From positions 280,606 through 344,605 of the forward strand of contig CAIPMU010000012.1 in assembly GCA_903866275.1 (NCBI GenBank): a stretch of DNA of 64,000 bases. Reading direction: 5' to 3'. Below, one piece after another: positions 46,656-56,027 of the stretch (its first letter is position 1; each line of letters begins with the position of its first letter). The DNA is from Vampirovibrio chlorellavorus (lineage in GTDB: Bacteria; Cyanobacteriota; Vampirovibrionia; Vampirovibrionales; Vampirovibrionaceae). The translations under genes and the position numbers were made by a program. Under the pieces are notes generated by a model. That model had not been told where the DNA came from. It saw only the letters and a program-made list of their open reading frames with translations, and searched no databases.

Positions 46656-48137
46656 TTATCCGTTGAAGCGGTTGAACTGTTTGAAACTGGTATCAAACAA
46701 TTTGTCGGCAACGGTTTTGTCACCTTGACCTACTTCGTACTGGGCGACTGTTCCGTCGATGACGGTACCACCCTGTTTCAGGATGTCACTATTATTGACG
46801 CCAACGTGTTGTCCGGCAACATTGTCAGCGGTCTGGCCCAGAAGACCGTGTGGGCTGACACCATCTCCCGAGGGATTCGCACCCGGTTGAATGGTCACGT
46901 TGCTTTGAATGGCATCTTTATTAGTGGGATCCGTGCTGAGGTTGATTTTGTACTCGGTATTACTGAAACTCAACATGGTTCCGTTCCAGGTTGCTGTACC
47001 TTTGTTGTCCAGGGTGTATTGTTTCCCGGATTCCATCGGTGCGTTATTCAGTTTTGGGGTACTGTTCAGGTCGTACTCCAGATGATCCTTGCCAGAAGTA
47101 ATGCCGGCTTTTGAGATCACGGTCGCATCAGGTTTATTTGGCCAGGTGGTAAATTGGGCATTATATTGTAGCCCTTTGTCGGAAAGTATGTTGTATACTT
47201 TGCCGTTTTGACCCATGACGTCGTACTTTTCGCCACCGAAACCAACAAAGTGCGGGTCACCGTAGTATTTACCGCCATTGTACGGAGGATTTGACGGTTT
47301 TGGGGGCGGAGTTGGAGTGGGTTTATAGGGTGGCGGTGTTGGGGTTGGCTTGGATGGCGTCGGTGGTTTCTCATCACAATGAGGTTTTGTTGGTGTAGGT
47401 GTATTATATGTAGGCGTTGGTGTTGGCGTATTATCCGCAGCTGGCGGGGTGTAAGTAGGCGTATTATATGTAGGCGTTGGTGTCGGTGTATTATCCGCAG
47501 CTGGCGGGGTGTAAGTAGGTGTATTATATGTAGGCGTTGGGGTCGGTGTATTATCCGCAGCTGGCGGGGTGTAAGTAGGTGTATTATATGTAGGCGTTGG
47601 TGTCGGTGTATTATCCGCAGCTGGCGGGGTGTAAGTAGGCGTATTATATGTAGGCGTTGGGGTCGGTGTATTATCCGCAGCTGGCGTAGGGGTGTAGTGT
47701 GCTTGACTGTCATTATCTGCTTTGTGGCAATTTCCCTTATTGGCTGAGTTCGCATCGCTTTCAATACCCGCTGTGCCCGCGTTGCCAGCTGTGCCCGCAG
47801 TGCCAGCTGTACCCGCAGTGCCAGCTGTACCCGCGTTGCCAGCTGTGCCCGCAGTGCCAGCTTTACCCGCAGTTCCGGCTGTGCCCGCGTTGCCAGCTGA
47901 GCCCGCGTTGCTAGGGGATGACTGGGAAAATAAGCTCTGAAGTAATTGCAGCATCAGCATTAATAGTGGCTGCAGCAACTGTGATATATTCACGTTTGGT
48001 GCTGCAGTTGTTGAATTCTGAGTGGGTGCAGTTGGCTGCAACAGGTTGCTAGTTGCTGGGGATGCAGTATTTTGGGTTTTCTGCACCGTTGTATTGAGTG
48101 GTATTGATGTACTCAATAATGGGTTGATTGAAGTCAT
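46656..48137 (-). CDS. Mosaic surface-type protein: collagen-like triplets, Thr/Pro repeats, vWF-D-like domain
   Basis: 493 aa. No Sec signal peptide is seen; the N-terminus is Ser/Thr/Asn-rich with a leucine/methionine-rich helix (LLQPLLMLMLQLLQSLF, about 54-70). Residues 77-122 are about 16 Gly-x-Ala triplets (NAG, TAG, KAG). Residues about 146-250 are a Thr/Pro/Tyr repeat. From 289, YYGDPHFVGFGGEKYDVMG opens a von Willebrand D-like domain continuing through YNAQF and HGLLGQTAD. AGGAGG precedes the ATG. An adhesin or matrix protein is inferred; export by the type I-like system or another route is open. Confidence 0.8.
   Translation of the reverse strand: MTSINPLLSTSIPLNTTVQKTQNTASPATSNLLQPTAPTQNSTTAAPNVNISQLLQPLLMLMLQLLQSLFSQSSPSNAGSAGNAGTAGTAGKAGTAGTAGNAGTAGTAGTAGTAGTAGNAGTAGIESDANSANKGNCHKADNDSQAHYTPTPAADNTPTPTPTYNTPTYTPPAADNTPTPTPTYNTPTYTPPAADNTPTPTPTYNTPTYTPPAADNTPTPTPTYNTPTYTPPAADNTPTPTPTYNTPTPTKPHCDEKPPTPSKPTPTPPPYKPTPTPPPKPSNPPYNGGKYYGDPHFVGFGGEKYDVMGQNGKVYNILSDKGLQYNAQFTTWPNKPDATVISKAGITSGKDHLEYDLNSTPKLNNAPMESGKQYTLDNKGTATWNGTMLSFSNTEYKINLSTDPTNKDAIQSNVTIQPGANPSGDGVSPHGLLGQTADNVAGQHVGVNNSDILKQGGTVIDGTVAQYEVGQGDKTVADKLFDTSFKQFNRFNG
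47401..47687 (-). repeat. 60-bp tandem repeat, about 4.8 copies
   Basis: Five near-identical 60-base units beginning GTATTATATGTAGGCGTTGG, with only a few substitutions per unit, encode a 20-residue unit rich in Thr, Pro, Tyr and Ala-Ala-Asp-Asn. The near-identity implies recent expansion or homogenisation, so copy number may vary between strains. Confidence 0.95.
47770..47905 (-). repeat. 9-base/18-base collagen-like degenerate repeat
   Basis: Short repeats such as CCCGCAGTGCCAGCTGTA encode consecutive Gly-x-Ala triplets. They resemble bacterial collagen-like segments but lack proline. Confidence 0.8.
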
Positions 48138-48360
48138 TCAGTTAACCTCCTATGTCGATTTGCCTAATGCCATCAGCGTTCTGTCTCTCTCGAAAGAATA
48201 TAAAAATCTTCTATATTCTATTGGCATGGGAATACATGGATTACATATTAATTACATATAAGATAATAAAAACAATTTATAAAATAGAATTGCCTTTTAT
48301 AGCCTGAAGATATTTAGTTCACTGAAAAAATGAAAGAAGCGGTATGCCGCTCTCTGCTTT

Positions 48361-48410
48361 AAAATAAAAAAGTAAAACCACCCAGGCTATCAGCATGAGG
48401 CCTGGGTGGT
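48361..48410 (-). terminator. Intrinsic terminator after the 48431-48811 gene
   Basis: ACCACCCAGGC (48377-48387) and GCCTGGGTGGT (48400-48410) form an 11-bp stem, followed on the minus strand by a T-rich run. Confidence 0.85.
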
Positions 48411-48430
48411 CAGTACTAGGAATTAAATAA

Positions 48431-48811
48431 TTATTTAGCGGTTTTTAATTGAGTGAGCATAGTCATTAACTGCTGCATGAGACTCTGAATCATGGCCATA
48501 GGAGTTCCTCCCGCTGCACCTGCTGCGGTGGCCCCTGCTCCTGTAGCACCTGCACCGGCTGTCTGACCAAGTGCTTTGCGCTGCGCCGCTTGGGTGGCTA
48601 AGCCCTGCGCCCATGTTTCGACATTTTGGCCATTTGGACCCATTGTTGCTGCAGCAGTTCTTTGGTTTAAGTCTTTCAAAAAATTGTCCATACCAGACCC
48701 AGGTGGATAGGGATTGCTGGTTATGTTTGCAGGCGATAAGGGATCTTGGTTGCCGCTCATGGTACTTAGCAATGAGGGTAAGCCCAATAAACTATTAATT
48801 GATGTTGACAT
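48431..48811 (-). CDS. Small relative of the mosaic protein's N-terminus
   Basis: 126 aa starting MSTSINSLLGLPSLLS with GGAGG five bases upstream. It shares the SIN-LL start with the mosaic protein (TSINPLLSTS) and ends in a comparable Met/Leu-rich helix (MAMIQSLMQQLMTMLTQL). The middle is Gln/Ala/Gly-rich with a short GATGAGAT low-complexity part. No signal peptide. It probably has its own terminator and promoter, and could be an exported partner of the mosaic protein. Confidence 0.65.
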   Translation of the reverse strand: MSTSINSLLGLPSLLSTMSGNQDPLSPANITSNPYPPGSGMDNFLKDLNQRTAAATMGPNGQNVETWAQGLATQAAQRKALGQTAGAGATGAGATAAGAAGGTPMAMIQSLMQQLMTMLTQLKTAK

Positions 48812-49054
48812 TACAACCTCCAATCGGGAAAAAGCCCCGAAATTAAATCTCTATCCAAAATCTTAAAACTGTAATAGCTTATATAGAGAATAAAAAAATT
48901 TAGCCCCGGAAATTGACGCAATTGCTTTTATACGGTAACAATTGTTTACAATGTGCGGATTGATATTGGGACAGGCGACCGCTTCGAGACTGTATAACGC
49001 ACAGAGTGTCTCTATGAATCGGTTATTACAGTGTTGATGGCGATGTTGAATCAG

Positions 49055-50743
49055 TTAGATTTCGCCGCTGGATTGAAGTTTGGCAAGTGCTGATTGCTCA
49101 ATATACAGCTCGTACCGACTAAATCTGGAAAACAAGGTATAGTGTTGCTGAATCACCTGCTCAAGAGGGAGCAAGTGATAGTTGATAATCGGACTGTGAG
49201 TCGCTTGCGCCTCGGCTTGAAAGAATCGTTCGTCCTGATGTTCATACAGGATAAACATCGGTTTTTTTAAGGTCAAAGCGTCCGTGACCTCTTTGATTTG
49301 AGCGGGAGTATCCAGTACAGCCATTAATAATTGAAAACGGCTGGGGTTGTCACGATTGGTTAACAGGTAGAATTCCGGGGCCAGATTATAGACAAACAGG
49401 CTGTCTCCGGGGGGCGATAATTGATGAATGGTTTCCAGCATTTGATTGACGTTGGCGGTATCTCGAAAGTCTGGTTGCAGCCAGTACAGTTGGCGTTCCT
49501 GGGTGCCAAAAGACCGAACCATAGGCAGTGCCCTAATCTGAAAGGACTCCCTTAGCTGCTGAACGCCAGTGATGAAAAACAGCACAAACATCAGGGCCAA
49601 CAGGGCTGTTTCCACTTTGGGAATACGCCGGAGCAACGGTGCCAGAATTACGCTGCCCAGCATGAATGGAATCCAGCCATTGTATGCCATATGGTAAAAG
49701 GAGGAGTGTGAGAGCGTGGATGCCAGGAAGCCCAGGGTGGCGGCAAACAGCAAAAATAACTCCCAGTCCTGAGGGTTGATATTTTGGCGGCGTAATAGCC
49801 GGGGACAATAAGTCAGCCCGGAACACAAGCCCAATACCGGTAAAATCAAATAGAGCAGATTCAGCAGAAAATACATGCAATCCGCGGCAGAGGGATGAGG
49901 CGTCTGAAAAAACGTCAATAATCGGGGATAAATTTCAAAAAAGAATAAATGATTACTGGTTTGGATGTAGCCCCCGTGAAACAGCCAAACACTGGTACCA
50001 TACCAGAAGTCTCCCCAGGCATGGTGCCACATGAAGAACCCAAAGGTGAATAGGATGGGGGTTAAAATGGCGGCTGCAAAAAGAGGCATTGCCTGTTTTA
50101 CGGCGCTTGCGCCCTGGGATAGAGCCCGGGAAAAGACCACCCCGCTCATCAATAGGATCAGGATGATGCCCAGAGACTGGGTAAACAGGGTGCAGGCGCT
50201 TAAGGCCAAACCGGACGAGATGAGATAGGATCGCGACAGCTGATCCTTGCCAATGGTTTTCCAAAGGCAAAAAACCGCAACAATGCCCATGAAGCTGCTC
50301 AGGATGTGATGTTGAACTTGAATGGATGCCGGGAAATGAAGCATCCAAAACAGACCGGCCAACAAACAGAGCCAGCGTTTGGGTAAATAAGCGCGGCCCA
50401 TGATGAGTGTTAGTGCGCCGGAGGTTAACAGCACTGCGATCGTAAAGACACGCACTACAACGATGCTCAAGCCGCCACTGAACTGAATAAGCCATGCGAC
50501 CAGATAAAAGGTGCCCGGCCAGATAAAATCAAAGAAGTCGCGATAGGGGAGTTTGCCTTTTGCTGTTAGTAGCCCCTCGTACAGAAATGTACTTTCATCC
50601 GGGGTTGGCGCTTTGAGGCAATATGGCCAACAGGTAAAGATGCCAAACGCAATCAGCCCCAGTATCAAGCCTGACAGAACACTGACCTTCAGTAGCTGTT
50701 TGACCGGAATTTCCGAATTGAAATTCACCGTGAATTTTCCCAT
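49055..50743 (-). CDS. GT-C type membrane glycosyltransferase
   Basis: 562 aa with about ten hydrophobic helices. The first loop, PTPDESTFLYEGLLTAKGKLPYRDFFDF, has the acidic and Tyr-Arg pattern of polyprenyl-phosphate-linked sugar transferases (RgtA/ArnT/PMT group, GT39/83). It would transfer a lipid-linked sugar to a periplasmic acceptor. Its ATG overlaps the stop of the preceding methyltransferase gene (TAATG), so the two are coupled. Confidence 0.8.
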   Translation of the reverse strand: MGKFTVNFNSEIPVKQLLKVSVLSGLILGLIAFGIFTCWPYCLKAPTPDESTFLYEGLLTAKGKLPYRDFFDFIWPGTFYLVAWLIQFSGGLSIVVVRVFTIAVLLTSGALTLIMGRAYLPKRWLCLLAGLFWMLHFPASIQVQHHILSSFMGIVAVFCLWKTIGKDQLSRSYLISSGLALSACTLFTQSLGIILILLMSGVVFSRALSQGASAVKQAMPLFAAAILTPILFTFGFFMWHHAWGDFWYGTSVWLFHGGYIQTSNHLFFFEIYPRLLTFFQTPHPSAADCMYFLLNLLYLILPVLGLCSGLTYCPRLLRRQNINPQDWELFLLFAATLGFLASTLSHSSFYHMAYNGWIPFMLGSVILAPLLRRIPKVETALLALMFVLFFITGVQQLRESFQIRALPMVRSFGTQERQLYWLQPDFRDTANVNQMLETIHQLSPPGDSLFVYNLAPEFYLLTNRDNPSRFQLLMAVLDTPAQIKEVTDALTLKKPMFILYEHQDERFFQAEAQATHSPIINYHLLPLEQVIQQHYTLFSRFSRYELYIEQSALAKLQSSGEI

Positions 50744-51552
50744 TACTGGGCCTCAGGCTTCACGCAGCTAAAATTTCCAATCCAGCACAGTTGGTTCCAC
50801 AGGGGGATTTTTCGGGAAATTTCGTCGAACTGAATCAGTGCCTGAATCAGTTTAGGGTGACGAATGCCTGCAAACAGCTTAAAAAAGTCGGTGTTGCCAA
50901 TAATGGCATAAGCGATGTGACCAAAAGGTTCCCATTCAAAATTGGTAAATCCGGCTTTGACACAACCGCTTTGCAACTCTTCAATCGTAAGGCCCCGCTC
51001 TTCATCGGGTTCAAAAATAGTCGTTTGGGTATAAAGGAGATTGCGAACGAAGGTTACAGGCGGGCTGAAATTCACGGGATCGCTGAAAATAAACTGTCCG
51101 CCGGGTTTTAAGACACGGAACAGTTCAGGGATAACTACATCTAAATGGTTAGAGACATGATGCAAGCCACCACGTACTAAAATGACATCAAAAAAATTGT
51201 CATCAAAACTCAGTTGGCGCACGTCCTGTTTGGCACAGTAGGTTAAGCGCTCGCGGTCCTCAGGTAAAATGTAATCCAGCATTTCTTCAGACAAATCGCA
51301 GGCGTACACTTCGTTAAAGCGGTTTAACGGAAGTTCCAGAAAAAGCCCGGCCCCACACATCGGATCCAGATAACGGGCTTCCGGGCCTAGCTGGCTGGAT
51401 ATTTTGGCTTGCAGCAGATTTTCCCAATAGAGATGGTATGCGGCAGTTGCCGGAATATTTCGCCGGGAATGGACATAGGCATCCGCAATATGACGAAAGT
51501 GTTCCTCTTGTCGGGTCAATTCAAGTGTGTTTTTCAACTTGGTCAAAATCAT
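50743..51552 (-). CDS. SAM-dependent methyltransferase
   Basis: Class I methyltransferase: YLDPMCGAGLFLELPL (SAM loop), YACDLSEEML, FDVILVRGGLHHV and LKPGGQFIFSDPVNF. The start at 51552 (MILTKLKN) is chosen; the frame opens seven codons earlier at 51573 and is an alternative. Coupled to the GT-C gene, so a lipid or glycan acceptor is likely. Confidence 0.82.
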   Translation of the reverse strand: MILTKLKNTLELTRQEEHFRHIADAYVHSRRNIPATAAYHLYWENLLQAKISSQLGPEARYLDPMCGAGLFLELPLNRFNEVYACDLSEEMLDYILPEDRERLTYCAKQDVRQLSFDDNFFDVILVRGGLHHVSNHLDVVIPELFRVLKPGGQFIFSDPVNFSPPVTFVRNLLYTQTTIFEPDEERGLTIEELQSGCVKAGFTNFEWEPFGHIAYAIIGNTDFFKLFAGIRHPKLIQALIQFDEISRKIPLWNQLCWIGNFSCVKPEAQ

Positions 51553-51703
51553 CACTTCCCATAACCAATTCAACCCAAACGCTTTGCTTGACTATCGTAC
51601 CATATATTGCAACCTTGGTTGGGCTGAGCTTTTAGCCCCTTAAGCCACTCACTTGTGGGTGAGTGGAGGCCGGACTTATGGCTTTATCAGGCAGTTTGGC
51701 GTT

Positions 51704-52300
51704 TTATCGAGGAAATTTTGCGATGTATGGCCTGGTCATGGTGGCGGGTTGATGGGGGTCAGTATGCGCTGAACTAGATAAATGCTGCGGCGCTTCCTTG
51801 CGATGAGTGCCCAGAATGACTTTGACATAGTGCTGCGTTTCCGGAAACGGAGGGACCCCCTTATATTTGGCCACGGCTCCGGGTCCCGCATTGTAGGCGG
51901 CCAGCGCTAGCTTAAAGGCTGTGTGTTCATCGTGGCCCTGCGCCTTGTAGGTTTGGATATAGACTGACATGGCGGTAGCTGCCGCATCCAGGGCCTGCAT
52001 GGGATCGTTGGGATCGGTTCTCCAGCCTTTCGCGGTGGCGGGCATAATCTGGGCCACGCCGATGGCGCCTGTCTTGCTGCGCGCATACTGATTGAAGCGG
52101 GATTCCTGCCGCATCTGGGCTATAAAAAGCTCCGGGTTTAAATTGTGAAGGACTGCCGCCACATGGGCCATGTGCTTCAGGGCGTCAGGCTGATAGGCCT
52201 GCTCCTTTTGCATCCAGTTCAGGCTGTGTAGTCTCTGACTCAATCCTGCCAGCAACACGATGACTGCGCCGACCAGCACGCAGGTGAGCAAGGCCCTCAT
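51704..52300 (-). CDS. Lytic transglycosylase (SLT domain)
   Basis: 198 aa. An N-terminal hydrophobic segment (about 4-22) is a signal peptide or anchor. The SLT fold has the catalytic Glu in MRQESRFNQYA, GAIGVAQIMPATA and LALAAYNAGPGAVAKYKG. It cleaves peptidoglycan in the periplasm. No ribosome site stands out, and an upstream frame ends in a TGATG overlap that I do not trust. Confidence 0.9.
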   Translation of the reverse strand: MRALLTCVLVGAVIVLLAGLSQRLHSLNWMQKEQAYQPDALKHMAHVAAVLHNLNPELFIAQMRQESRFNQYARSKTGAIGVAQIMPATAKGWRTDPNDPMQALDAAATAMSVYIQTYKAQGHDEHTAFKLALAAYNAGPGAVAKYKGVPPFPETQHYVKVILGTHRKEAPQHLSSSAHTDPHQPATMTRPYIAKFPR

Positions 52301-52766
52301 CAGTGAGCTGCCAAATGGCTAACAGGAACCCGTTGAACAAGCATCAAAACCATCACGTTATACTCTGACTCTACAAGACGGTGACATTGCCACCGGTGAT
52401 TCACCATAGGGCGTAATACTGACCCTCGCCATGAAAGGCTGGCTGGTGTTATTCCGGGTGTTTTGCAAGATGATGAAATGGGAAATCCGAAGTTTGGCAT
52501 TTTACAGCGATTGGTAAAATCTGCTGTTGCAATGACCACTCCTATGTCATACCACAGGAAAGGCGCTATGAAAATCCACCAAGGGATCATCAGGGCTTTG
52601 CGGGGGCGTTCATCCTGATACGATTGGTATGTATCTGAGGGTATTGTGGCGGTATTTTATTTTTCAGGTATTTTCGGCTTGAACTTGTATTTTGCGTCCA
52701 GTGTGGAAAGGTGTCGGGTTATCCCTTGATCGGTTAAAATAAAGTAACCCAAAGGAGCCTGTTACC
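52301..52766. other. Intergenic stretch with a doubtful 96-codon frame
   Basis: 466 bases. A minus-strand frame (52300-52590) has an unnatural middle and no ribosome site. A TATAAC at about 52364 on the minus strand could serve the lytic transglycosylase gene. Nothing else seen. Confidence 0.4.
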
Positions 52767-53267
52767 TTGATACTGGAAACGAACCCTTTTCAAATCCTGA
52801 CCTTTATTGTGGCACCCGCCATTCTGACCAATTCGTCCTCCATACTCACACTGGGGACTTCGAATCGGTTTGCGCGGGTCGTGGATCGCTCCCGCTATCT
52901 CTATGACGTGCTGAAAGTGCCCGAAAAATTAACGCCCCAGGAAATGGCCATGTACCAGAAACAGTTGCCTGTGGTGGGTCAGCGATCCCTGTTGCTGGTT
53001 CGTGCCCTGACCTGTTTCTATGTCTCGGTGGGGTCTTTTGCGGCGACGGCCTTTGTGTCCATTCTGGGCGCGGCCATCACCATGTTTAACAACCATTCTG
53101 CAGCATCGGCGATTGTTGTGATTACGCTGCTGTGTGGCTTTCTGGGGGTGATTGGTCTGGTTGTGGGGGCTTCATTGCTCGTTTGTGAAATGTGGCTGGC
53201 GCTCGATTTCCTCCAAAAGGAAGTCCAGCTGGCTGAAGGCATCTATCACGGCTCTGATAGTCTCTAG
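52767..53267 (+). CDS. DUF2721 membrane protein
   Basis: 166 aa. ILTFIVAPAILTNSSSILTLGTSNRFARVVDRSRYL is the DUF2721 signature; hydrophobic helices lie at about 75-105 and 120-145. Function unknown in the family. Converges with mgtE with six bases between stops. Confidence 0.85.
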   Translation: MILETNPFQILTFIVAPAILTNSSSILTLGTSNRFARVVDRSRYLYDVLKVPEKLTPQEMAMYQKQLPVVGQRSLLLVRALTCFYVSVGSFAATAFVSILGAAITMFNNHSAASAIVVITLLCGFLGVIGLVVGASLLVCEMWLALDFLQKEVQLAEGIYHGSDSL

Positions 53268-53273
53268 GGCTTG

Positions 53274-54665
53274 TTAAATCATCTGCTTCAGGAACAGGGT
53301 GACCACCGAGAGGTAGACCAGGAAGGTGAGAATATCGCTTAGGGTACTGATGAAGGGTCCCCCCATCCCGGCGGGGTCGACCTTGAAGAGTCGCTTGAAG
53401 GCGTAGGGGATCAGCATCCCCAGTACCGCAAAGGTACACTGGGAAATCAGCACCCAGGCGGCCAGCAACAAGCTGAGCTCCCACTTGTGATAAATAACAT
53501 AGGACAACGCGCCGACCGAGAGTGAGAAGAAGGTCCCGGTAATCAGGCCCACGCGCAGCTCGCGGAGCAACATGGCGACCACATTGTCATCAGTGATAAT
53601 CTCCAGCGCCAGCCCGCGCACGGTGATGGTCTCCGATTGCGTCCCCATATTGCCAGAGAGTCCGGTGAGCAAGGGCATAAAGGAGATGGCGACAACCGCC
53701 GTGGCCACGGTATGGCTAAAGTGGGCAATGATGGTGGAGGCCAGAAACTGTCCGCCCATCGTAATGGACAGCCAGGGGAAACGGGCCTTGAAGGCTCGAA
53801 ATTCAGGGCCAATGAGCAGTCCGCGTTCGTCCATCTCTTCCAGGTTAATCCCGCTGGCTTTGTAGATGTCTTCGGAGCTTTCCTCTTCGATGACGTCAAT
53901 AATGTCGTCAATAGTCACAATTCCGCGCATGGTGTTGTCCGGATCGGTCACAGGCATGGCCAGCAGGTTGTAATACTTTCGGAATACATTGGCCACCAGT
54001 TCCTGATCGAAGTTGACCAGTAGGGATTTGACGTCAAACTGGGCGATTCTGCTCAGTGGTACCGATTCATCCACCAGAATAAGCTGCTTCAGGCTAACCA
54101 CCCCAATTAAGTGTTCTTCAGCGTCCAGCAGGTAGCAATAGTAGATAAAATCCTTCTCTTCTGCGGTGCGCACCAGTCTCATAGCTTCGCCAACCGTCGC
54201 TTCCACCGAGATGCTGATGAAATCAGTGGACATGATCCCTGCGGCGGTGTCTGGCTCTTCCATCATGAGGTGATGCAGGGTGCGGGTGTCGGTATCAAAG
54301 GGCATCTCTTCCAGAATGCGCTGGCTGTCCAGGGTATCCATGTCCTGTAAGATGTCTACCGCGTCGTCGGTGGGCATCATGCGCAAAATCTGGCTACCCA
54401 TCACGGTTGGGAGGGAGGAGAGGCAGGCATGCTGGAGGTCATCGTTGACGCTGGCCAGTACTTGCGCGGCCTGACCGACGTTCAGGTACTGAAAGCAGGT
54501 CATGGCCTCTTCCAGCTTGAGGCAGTTCTCCATGACATCGGCAATATCCGCGAAGTTATGGCGGGCCAAGAGGCGCCGCATGGCGGAAACGTTCTTCTGG
54601 CTGAGGTAGCGGCGAATTTTTTCCGCAAGACTGTTGATGGGAACTGTTGACATGGAACCGGCCAT
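53274..54665 (-). CDS. mgtE: Magnesium transporter MgtE
   Basis: About 463 aa from ATG at 54665 (54653 also possible; the frame opens at 54782). The N domain is helical (INSLAEKIRRYLSQ), two CBS domains follow (DFISISVEATVGEAM; ITIDD), then a five-helix membrane domain with SGNMGTQSETITVRGLAL, the conserved pore segment. Transports Mg2+ (some also Co2+) under cytosolic Mg control by the N and CBS domains. No M-box riboswitch was recognised upstream. Confidence 0.93.
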   Translation of the reverse strand: MAGSMSTVPINSLAEKIRRYLSQKNVSAMRRLLARHNFADIADVMENCLKLEEAMTCFQYLNVGQAAQVLASVNDDLQHACLSSLPTVMGSQILRMMPTDDAVDILQDMDTLDSQRILEEMPFDTDTRTLHHLMMEEPDTAAGIMSTDFISISVEATVGEAMRLVRTAEEKDFIYYCYLLDAEEHLIGVVSLKQLILVDESVPLSRIAQFDVKSLLVNFDQELVANVFRKYYNLLAMPVTDPDNTMRGIVTIDDIIDVIEEESSEDIYKASGINLEEMDERGLLIGPEFRAFKARFPWLSITMGGQFLASTIIAHFSHTVATAVVAISFMPLLTGLSGNMGTQSETITVRGLALEIITDDNVVAMLLRELRVGLITGTFFSLSVGALSYVIYHKWELSLLLAAWVLISQCTFAVLGMLIPYAFKRLFKVDPAGMGGPFISTLSDILTFLVYLSVVTLFLKQMI

Positions 54666-55318
54666 CTTTGGGTTAGGGGTTGAGAGGCTTGAAAGCCCTA
54701 AAGTTTGTTCAGTACGCTTCCAGAATGACGCATCAGGAGACAGGAAACTCTTTTCATTGTACCAACTCCAAAGCACTTGCAAGCCCTAAAATCGGAAAGA
54801 ACTTTTCAGAGGCTTCACAAATCGGCGCTGATGGCTGGATTGATTTGATGGGGACTGGATTTGAAGGTTTCAACTCCCTGTGCATTCGGCTCGGGTTGTT
54901 AAGCATTTTAAAGGGGAGGGGCACAACAGCGGCTATTCTGGTTTTTATTCATGCGTAGGGATTATAACCGCAATTGCGGATAGAGCGTCAATCGATTTTC
55001 AGGAAGTCTTTGGTTTTTATCGTTAAAAACCCGTTCACTATGATTTTGTGGCAGCAATGCAGTGCAAAAGTTTGAGGTCGTTCAATGCGTCGATTCAATG
55101 TTGAATCAGGCGGTTTCCAGTTAGTGGGTGTATAGGGGTATATCTCGTTTTCATCAGAATCATCGGGAGTTCTGAATCTGTACTTATCAGTTTAGTCCAC
55201 CATCATCAGTGCTTCAGGAGGCTGAAAGAAACACAACGTGATCGGTTGGGTTGACCGGGTTCACCGGGAACCCATCCCTCCACTTTCGATTCAACTTCCA
55301 TTGAAACACTCCTTCCAT
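54666..55318. other. Long gene-free stretch
   Basis: About 650 bases upstream of mgtE and before a lone terminator. A 92-codon plus-strand frame overlaps the mgtE 5' region and looks like chance. AGGAGG near 55217 has no good start codon at a normal distance. Confidence 0.4.
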
Positions 55319-55352
55319 CACCGATTGCTTGTGCAGTCGGTGTTTTTCTTTT
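55319..55352 (+). terminator. Terminator copy 0 of a repeated family
   Basis: CACCGATT and AGTCGGTG pair (one G-T pair) around an 8-base loop, then TTTTTCTTTT. Its sequence is almost identical to the terminator at 55667, and both are preceded by CAACTTCCATT. Confidence 0.8.
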
Positions 55353-55589
55353 GGTGTGATTTACCACCACAGTGCGATCACACAGTTCTGAGCGCTAATA
55401 GTAAACTTTTTTAAAATTGACTGGCACAAAAATTGACAACGTGGGTTTTATGCAAACACAGGGAAACAACGAAACGGGACAAAGGGTAGTGGGACAGTGG
55501 AACAATCGTCTCCGGTACGGCCTTTAGCTTGCGTTAAAACTGTATCGAACGCATTGAAGTATATTTCAATTTAATAAGGGGGATAGTCA

Positions 55590-55628
55590 ATGATGGAAAC
55601 AGTGAAAACAAGCCAGGGTATCTTCTAA
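55590..55628 (+). CDS. Tiny ORF 1 (12 codons)
   Basis: ATG-ATG-GAA to TTC-TAA encodes MMETVKTSQGIF. GGGGG lies about seven bases before the ATG. The stop is followed by CCCTAAGCTTGTA, close to the equivalent bases after tiny ORF 2, and then by a terminator. A leader peptide, a signalling peptide or a chance ORF within a small RNA are all possible. Confidence 0.4.
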   Translation: MMETVKTSQGIF

Positions 55629-55666
55629 CCCTAAGCTTGTATAAACCCAACTTCCATTTATTTAAT

Positions 55667-55701
55667 CACCGATTCTGCATAGAGTCGGTGTTTTTCTTTT
55701 T
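55667..55701 (+). terminator. Terminator copy 1, after tiny ORF 1
   Basis: CACCGATT (55667-55674) and AGTCGGTG (55683-55690) with an 8-base loop, then TTTTTCTTTTT. About 325 bases before the 56028 gene. Same design as the terminator at 55319. Confidence 0.85.
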
Positions 55702-56027
55702 GTGCTTTATTCTCGCTTATGTATAGAATAGACATAAATCGAGCTGATGTGCACCTCTGGGATTTGTTCAGGATTTTAAAATCAATTTTGAATTTTCCTA
55801 AAATGGTAATAACGCAATATTGCAGTGAGCCTATTGTGGGATTTACCGGGATATTATGACTCAGAACCTTGAGGAGCGCTGTTGGGGCGTGAGTCTCAAT
55901 ATATATTACGGCAGTAGCAACAAAATGGAAAAAATGGGTTTCATGCACCTACAAGGAGTCCTTCAGTAGATCATCAGCAGATGTTGAAGGTATTGAAGAA
56001 CAAGGTTTGGTGGACAAGGGGGTTAAG

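Noticed and set aside
47378..47764. Arg/Ile/Trp-rich or His/Arg-rich frames across the repeat array on both strands.
   Set aside because: They are shadows of the 60-bp repeats, which stay open in several frames; only the minus frame 46656-48137 has a ribosome site and recognisable domains.
52300..52590. A 96-codon minus-strand frame ending in a TGATG overlap with the lytic transglycosylase gene.
   Set aside because: No ribosome site and an unnatural middle; the overlap is probably chance.
54680..54958. A 92-codon plus-strand frame upstream of mgtE.
   Set aside because: Opposite to the mgtE 5' region, no ribosome site, composition unlike a protein.
55658..55948. A 96-codon minus-strand frame in the tiny-ORF region.
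   Set aside because: It runs through the terminator at 55667-55701 and has no ribosome site.
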